Shown here in pieces: positions 61,291 to 64,000 of a stretch of DNA of 64,000 nucleotides. The stretch covers positions 1 to 64,000 of the forward strand of contig JAMFSI010000167.1 in NCBI GenBank assembly GCA_026225215.1. Direction: 5' to 3'. Position 1 is the first letter of the stretch, and each line of letters opens with the position of its first letter. A program made the translations under genes and the position numbers. Source of the DNA: Sphingomonas palustris. Its GTDB lineage: Bacteria; Pseudomonadota; Alphaproteobacteria; Sphingomonadales; Sphingomonadaceae. The notes beneath the pieces are model-generated. The model made no database searches. It was not told the DNA's origin and worked only from the letters and a program-made list of their open reading frames with translations.

Positions 61291-61650
61291 ATGACAAATG
61301 GCCAAGTGGGCGGACTCGTCGGATTCTCGCTGATGCTGGCGACGGGGCAGGTATTGTTCAAAATGGCTGCGCTGGCCTCAACACGGCCGGGAGGCGCCGG
61401 ATTCAGTCTCCCCGTGTTGCTTCTGGTGCCGAGCTTCTGGATAGCGCTGTTGCTTTACGGCATGGCGACTTTGCTATGGATCTACCTGCTTCAGTCGATT
61501 CCGCTCAGCCGCGCTTACCCGTTCGCCGCGCTGGGCTTTCTATTCGTGCCGCTGATGGCGGTGATGATATTCGGAGAAAAATTGTCGGCGTCTTATGGTG
61601 CAGGCGTCGTCTTGATTGTGGCGGGCATTCTCGTCACGACTTTTGTCTGA
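61291..61650 (+). CDS. SMR/EamA-like small transporter (ArnE/ArnF-like)
   Basis: 119 aa, four TM, SRAYPFAALGFLFVPLMAVMIFGEKLSASYGAGVVLIVAGILVT. Confidence 0.8.
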   Translation: MTNGQVGGLVGFSLMLATGQVLFKMAALASTRPGGAGFSLPVLLLVPSFWIALLLYGMATLLWIYLLQSIPLSRAYPFAALGFLFVPLMAVMIFGEKLSASYGAGVVLIVAGILVTTFV

Positions 61651-61653
61651 CCG

Positions 61654-63114
61654 ATGCGACAGGCAGACTACCCCATGTTGGACGGGTCCACCCTTGTAAA
61701 TGGGTCTTGCGCGTTGGCGCCTGGCGCTGGGCCTCCCGACTCTACCGATGGCAAATCATTGCCGCAATCGACCGTTGCCATGCGGTTGTTTGCCTGGATC
61801 GCGCCATTCCTTTATCTTGGCTTTGCCTTGATAACGCCCCCGTTCCAGACGCCGGACGAGCACCAGCACTTGTTCCGGGCCTGGCAATTGTCGTCCGGGC
61901 ACTTGCTCGGCAAGCGCGAGGGGAATGAATCCGGTGGCGACCTGCCACCAGCGCTAGCTCGCGCGGCCGCTCGTGAACTCGGCTCGGCTGTGCCCCATGC
62001 CGAAAGCCGACCGCTCACCAAAACGCGGTTCGTGGCAAGGTTCGAACACGGGACGATCATCGCGCCGAACGAAGTGCCCCGCTTCACCAATTTTCTTGGA
62101 TCGGTCTATTATTCCCCGGCTGGATATGGGCCCCAGATAATCGCGGTTGAAGTCGGCCGGGGCTTTAGCCTTTCGGTCGAGGCGATCGTCCGGCTTGGCC
62201 GCGTGCTCAACGCGTTACTCGCCTTATTGCTTTTTTGGGCAGCGTTTCGCGTGCTTCCAGTGGGCAGGCTGGTCCTGCTCGTCGTTGCCTTGTTGCCGAT
62301 GACCGCCGCCTGCGCCGGGTCTTTCGGTCAGGATGGCCTGATCATCGCCGGGACGGCGTGGCTGATCGCCCTGTGCATGCGGGCGATGGCCGAAGGCGAA
62401 TGGAGCCGGTCGAGCGCAGCCGTTTTAATCGCACTCGCCGTTACCGTGACGTTGGCCAAGATGGTCTATCTGCCGCTGGTCCTGTTGCCGCTGCTGGCCA
62501 GAAAAATTCGCGTCGATCGGCTCCGGTGGTGGCTGCCGCCAGTGCTGGCCGGGATCGTGGCGGCAGTGCTACTGGCAGGTTGGCTGCGCATGAATGCCGG
62601 AATCTCGGTGCCGATGCATGCTGGAATGCCGGAGCCGCGCGCGCAGGTGGATTTACTCGTTCATCACCCTCTCAAATTCGTAACTGCCTTAGCCCATACT
62701 TATACCAACTGGAGGTTCCTGATTGGCCAGATTTTCACGTTCGGCTGGCTTAACGTCGGGCCGGTCGTGGCTGCCTTGTGGTTGAGCTTGGCAGCGCTTA
62801 TCCTGGCCGTCATCTCGGGTGACCCGCGCGGCAGGCTGTTGAGCCCGATCGACCGCGCCTGGACGATGCTCATGCTGGCAGCAATCGTGATCCTGCTGTC
62901 GCTGGCGCTTTACATCGCGGGAACGCCGCTCGGCGCTGATAGGATCGCGGGACTACAGGGTCGCTATTTCATACCGCTGATACTGCCGCTTCTTCTGGTC
63001 TGCCTGCCGATGCGGTCCGATACCAGGTATATGGTACCGCTGGTGATTGCCGGCCTGCTGGTGTGCGCCGACGTCGCTGCGCTGCAAGCTATTGTCCGTG
63101 CCTATTACGTGTGA
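61654..63114 (+). CDS. DUF2142 family membrane protein
   Basis: LITPPFQTPDEHQHLFRAWQLSSG near the N-terminus; GSFGQDGLIIAGTAWLIAL; multi-TM. Confidence 0.8.
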   Translation: MRQADYPMLDGSTLVNGSCALAPGAGPPDSTDGKSLPQSTVAMRLFAWIAPFLYLGFALITPPFQTPDEHQHLFRAWQLSSGHLLGKREGNESGGDLPPALARAAARELGSAVPHAESRPLTKTRFVARFEHGTIIAPNEVPRFTNFLGSVYYSPAGYGPQIIAVEVGRGFSLSVEAIVRLGRVLNALLALLLFWAAFRVLPVGRLVLLVVALLPMTAACAGSFGQDGLIIAGTAWLIALCMRAMAEGEWSRSSAAVLIALAVTVTLAKMVYLPLVLLPLLARKIRVDRLRWWLPPVLAGIVAAVLLAGWLRMNAGISVPMHAGMPEPRAQVDLLVHHPLKFVTALAHTYTNWRFLIGQIFTFGWLNVGPVVAALWLSLAALILAVISGDPRGRLLSPIDRAWTMLMLAAIVILLSLALYIAGTPLGADRIAGLQGRYFIPLILPLLLVCLPMRSDTRYMVPLVIAGLLVCADVAALQAIVRAYYV

Positions 63115-63153
63115 AGTTATACTGCCGGGTGCCAGGATGACAGGGGCCCGCAG

Positions 63154-63826
63154 TTAGTTCGTCGCTACGCTGCACTCAAGGGCCTGCTTGATCCTCAGCA
63201 TGGCGTAGAGCACGACCACGATGCCACCCGCCGCCAGCAACAAGCGCCAACCGCCAGCACCGCTAGTCGCCGTAAGCAGTTCCTGCTCGCCAAGCGCGCC
63301 GATCGCGACATAACCGATGAGCGCGGGCAGGGATGCCAGGGACCCCAGCAGGAAATCGCGCTGGGAGATCCGGGTCAGACCTAGTCCGTAGCTGGTCAGG
63401 GCAAAGGGCATCACCGGCGATACCCGTAGCAAAACGACCGTCCGCCAGCCGTCACTCGTCATAGCTTCATCGATGCGGGTGATAGCCGGGTGACGTTGCA
63501 GATAGCGCGATATCCAGTGGCGCAGCACGGAACGGCTCAGGGAAAAGGCCAGCCAGCCGCCGAGCAGCCGACAGCAGCAAACCTTTGCCGAAGCCCAAGG
63601 TTGCGCCCGCCATCACCGCGATCATCGAGGCGGGCAATACTCCGCTCGCCGAAACCAGAGTCTGACCAAGCCCGAAGGCGAGCCAGTTCGATGCCATGAG
63701 TGCAGGAAACGTGAGCACCCAATTATGGAGGAGCCCTGATAGCTCAGATAATTGGCGCTGAAAGCGCAGAAGAATGCCTACGCCGATGATGGCAAGTGCC
63801 AGGAGCAGAGCTTTTGCGCGTGGCAT
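63154..63826 (-). pseudogene. TVP38/TMEM64 (DedA/SNARE-associated-like) membrane protein interrupted by a frameshift
   Basis: N-terminal part ...LVSASGVLPASMIAVMAGATLGFGKGLLLSA in one frame; LGGWLAFSLSRSVLRHWISRYLQRHPAITRIDEAMTSDGWRTVVLLRVSPVMPFALTSYGLG in another; switch near 63570. Confidence 0.75.
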
Positions 63827-63834
63827 GGAAATGC

Positions 63835-64000
63835 TCAGGCTTGTGCTTGGGCTTCGACCAAGGGCACAGCACGCTGCAGCTTCGCCGATACATCATAAAA
63901 CAGGCTTGGCTTGGTCAGCTTCCACCGCGCCAGGCGATAGGCAAGCGCCGTCTTCAGCACCCCGAGACCATAGATGCAGCTACGGCGGAAATTGATGCTC
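63835..64000 (-). CDS. C-terminal fragment of a CDS truncated by the window edge (product uncertain)
   Basis: Open minus frame from 64000 to stop at 63837-63835: SINFRRSCIYGLGVLKTALAYRLARWKLTKPSLFYDVSAKLQRAVPLVEAQAQA; not in the ORF track. Confidence 0.55.
   Translation of the reverse strand, partial: SINFRRSCIYGLGVLKTALAYRLARWKLTKPSLFYDVSAKLQRAVPLVEAQAQA

Overview
The window is protein-dense and appears to have two parts. Positions 1 to ~4.95 kb carry a Lys/Ala-rich histone-like protein, a LysM lytic transglycosylase lipoprotein and lepA, with sequence character that looks Acidobacteria-like. From ~4.98 kb to the end the gene content is typical of a sphingomonad alphaproteobacterium (gcrA, hspQ, three TonB-dependent receptors, many catabolic genes), so an assembly chimera or foreign junction at ~4935-4985 should be considered. 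The sphingomonad part holds four catabolic or sugar loci: (i) a LacI / GH65 phosphorylase-beta-PGM fusion / TonB receptor / MFS disaccharide locus at 9.4-17.2 kb; (ii) a nine-gene co-directional block at 18.0-29.9 kb (amidohydrolase, GMC oxidoreductase, RraA-like, TonB receptor, PQQ-dehydrogenase, TetR, SnoaL-like, FMN alpha-hydroxyacid oxidase, MFS), preceded by two palindromic operators around a TTGACA promoter; (iii) a LacI-centred locus at 30.2-40.5 kb whose divergent promoters share the 14-mer CGACATCGTTGTCA; (iv) a TetR / acyl-CoA synthetase / Rieske oxygenase / OYE / SDR / GST-pseudogene locus at 40.7-47.7 kb. Other structures: two copies of a long palindromic intergenic element (7764-7932 and 19265-19413) that share 61 identical nt, a ~164 bp MITE-like element whose junction forms the gcrA stop codon, several decayed genes (GST, DHA2 MFS, IS6-type transposase, TVP38), a tRNA-Ser(CGA), katE with a candidate general-stress promoter, and an envelope/polysaccharide gene group at 56.6-64 kb. 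No CRISPR array, rRNA, prophage or recognised defence system was seen. Family names rest on motif recognition by eye; no searches were run.
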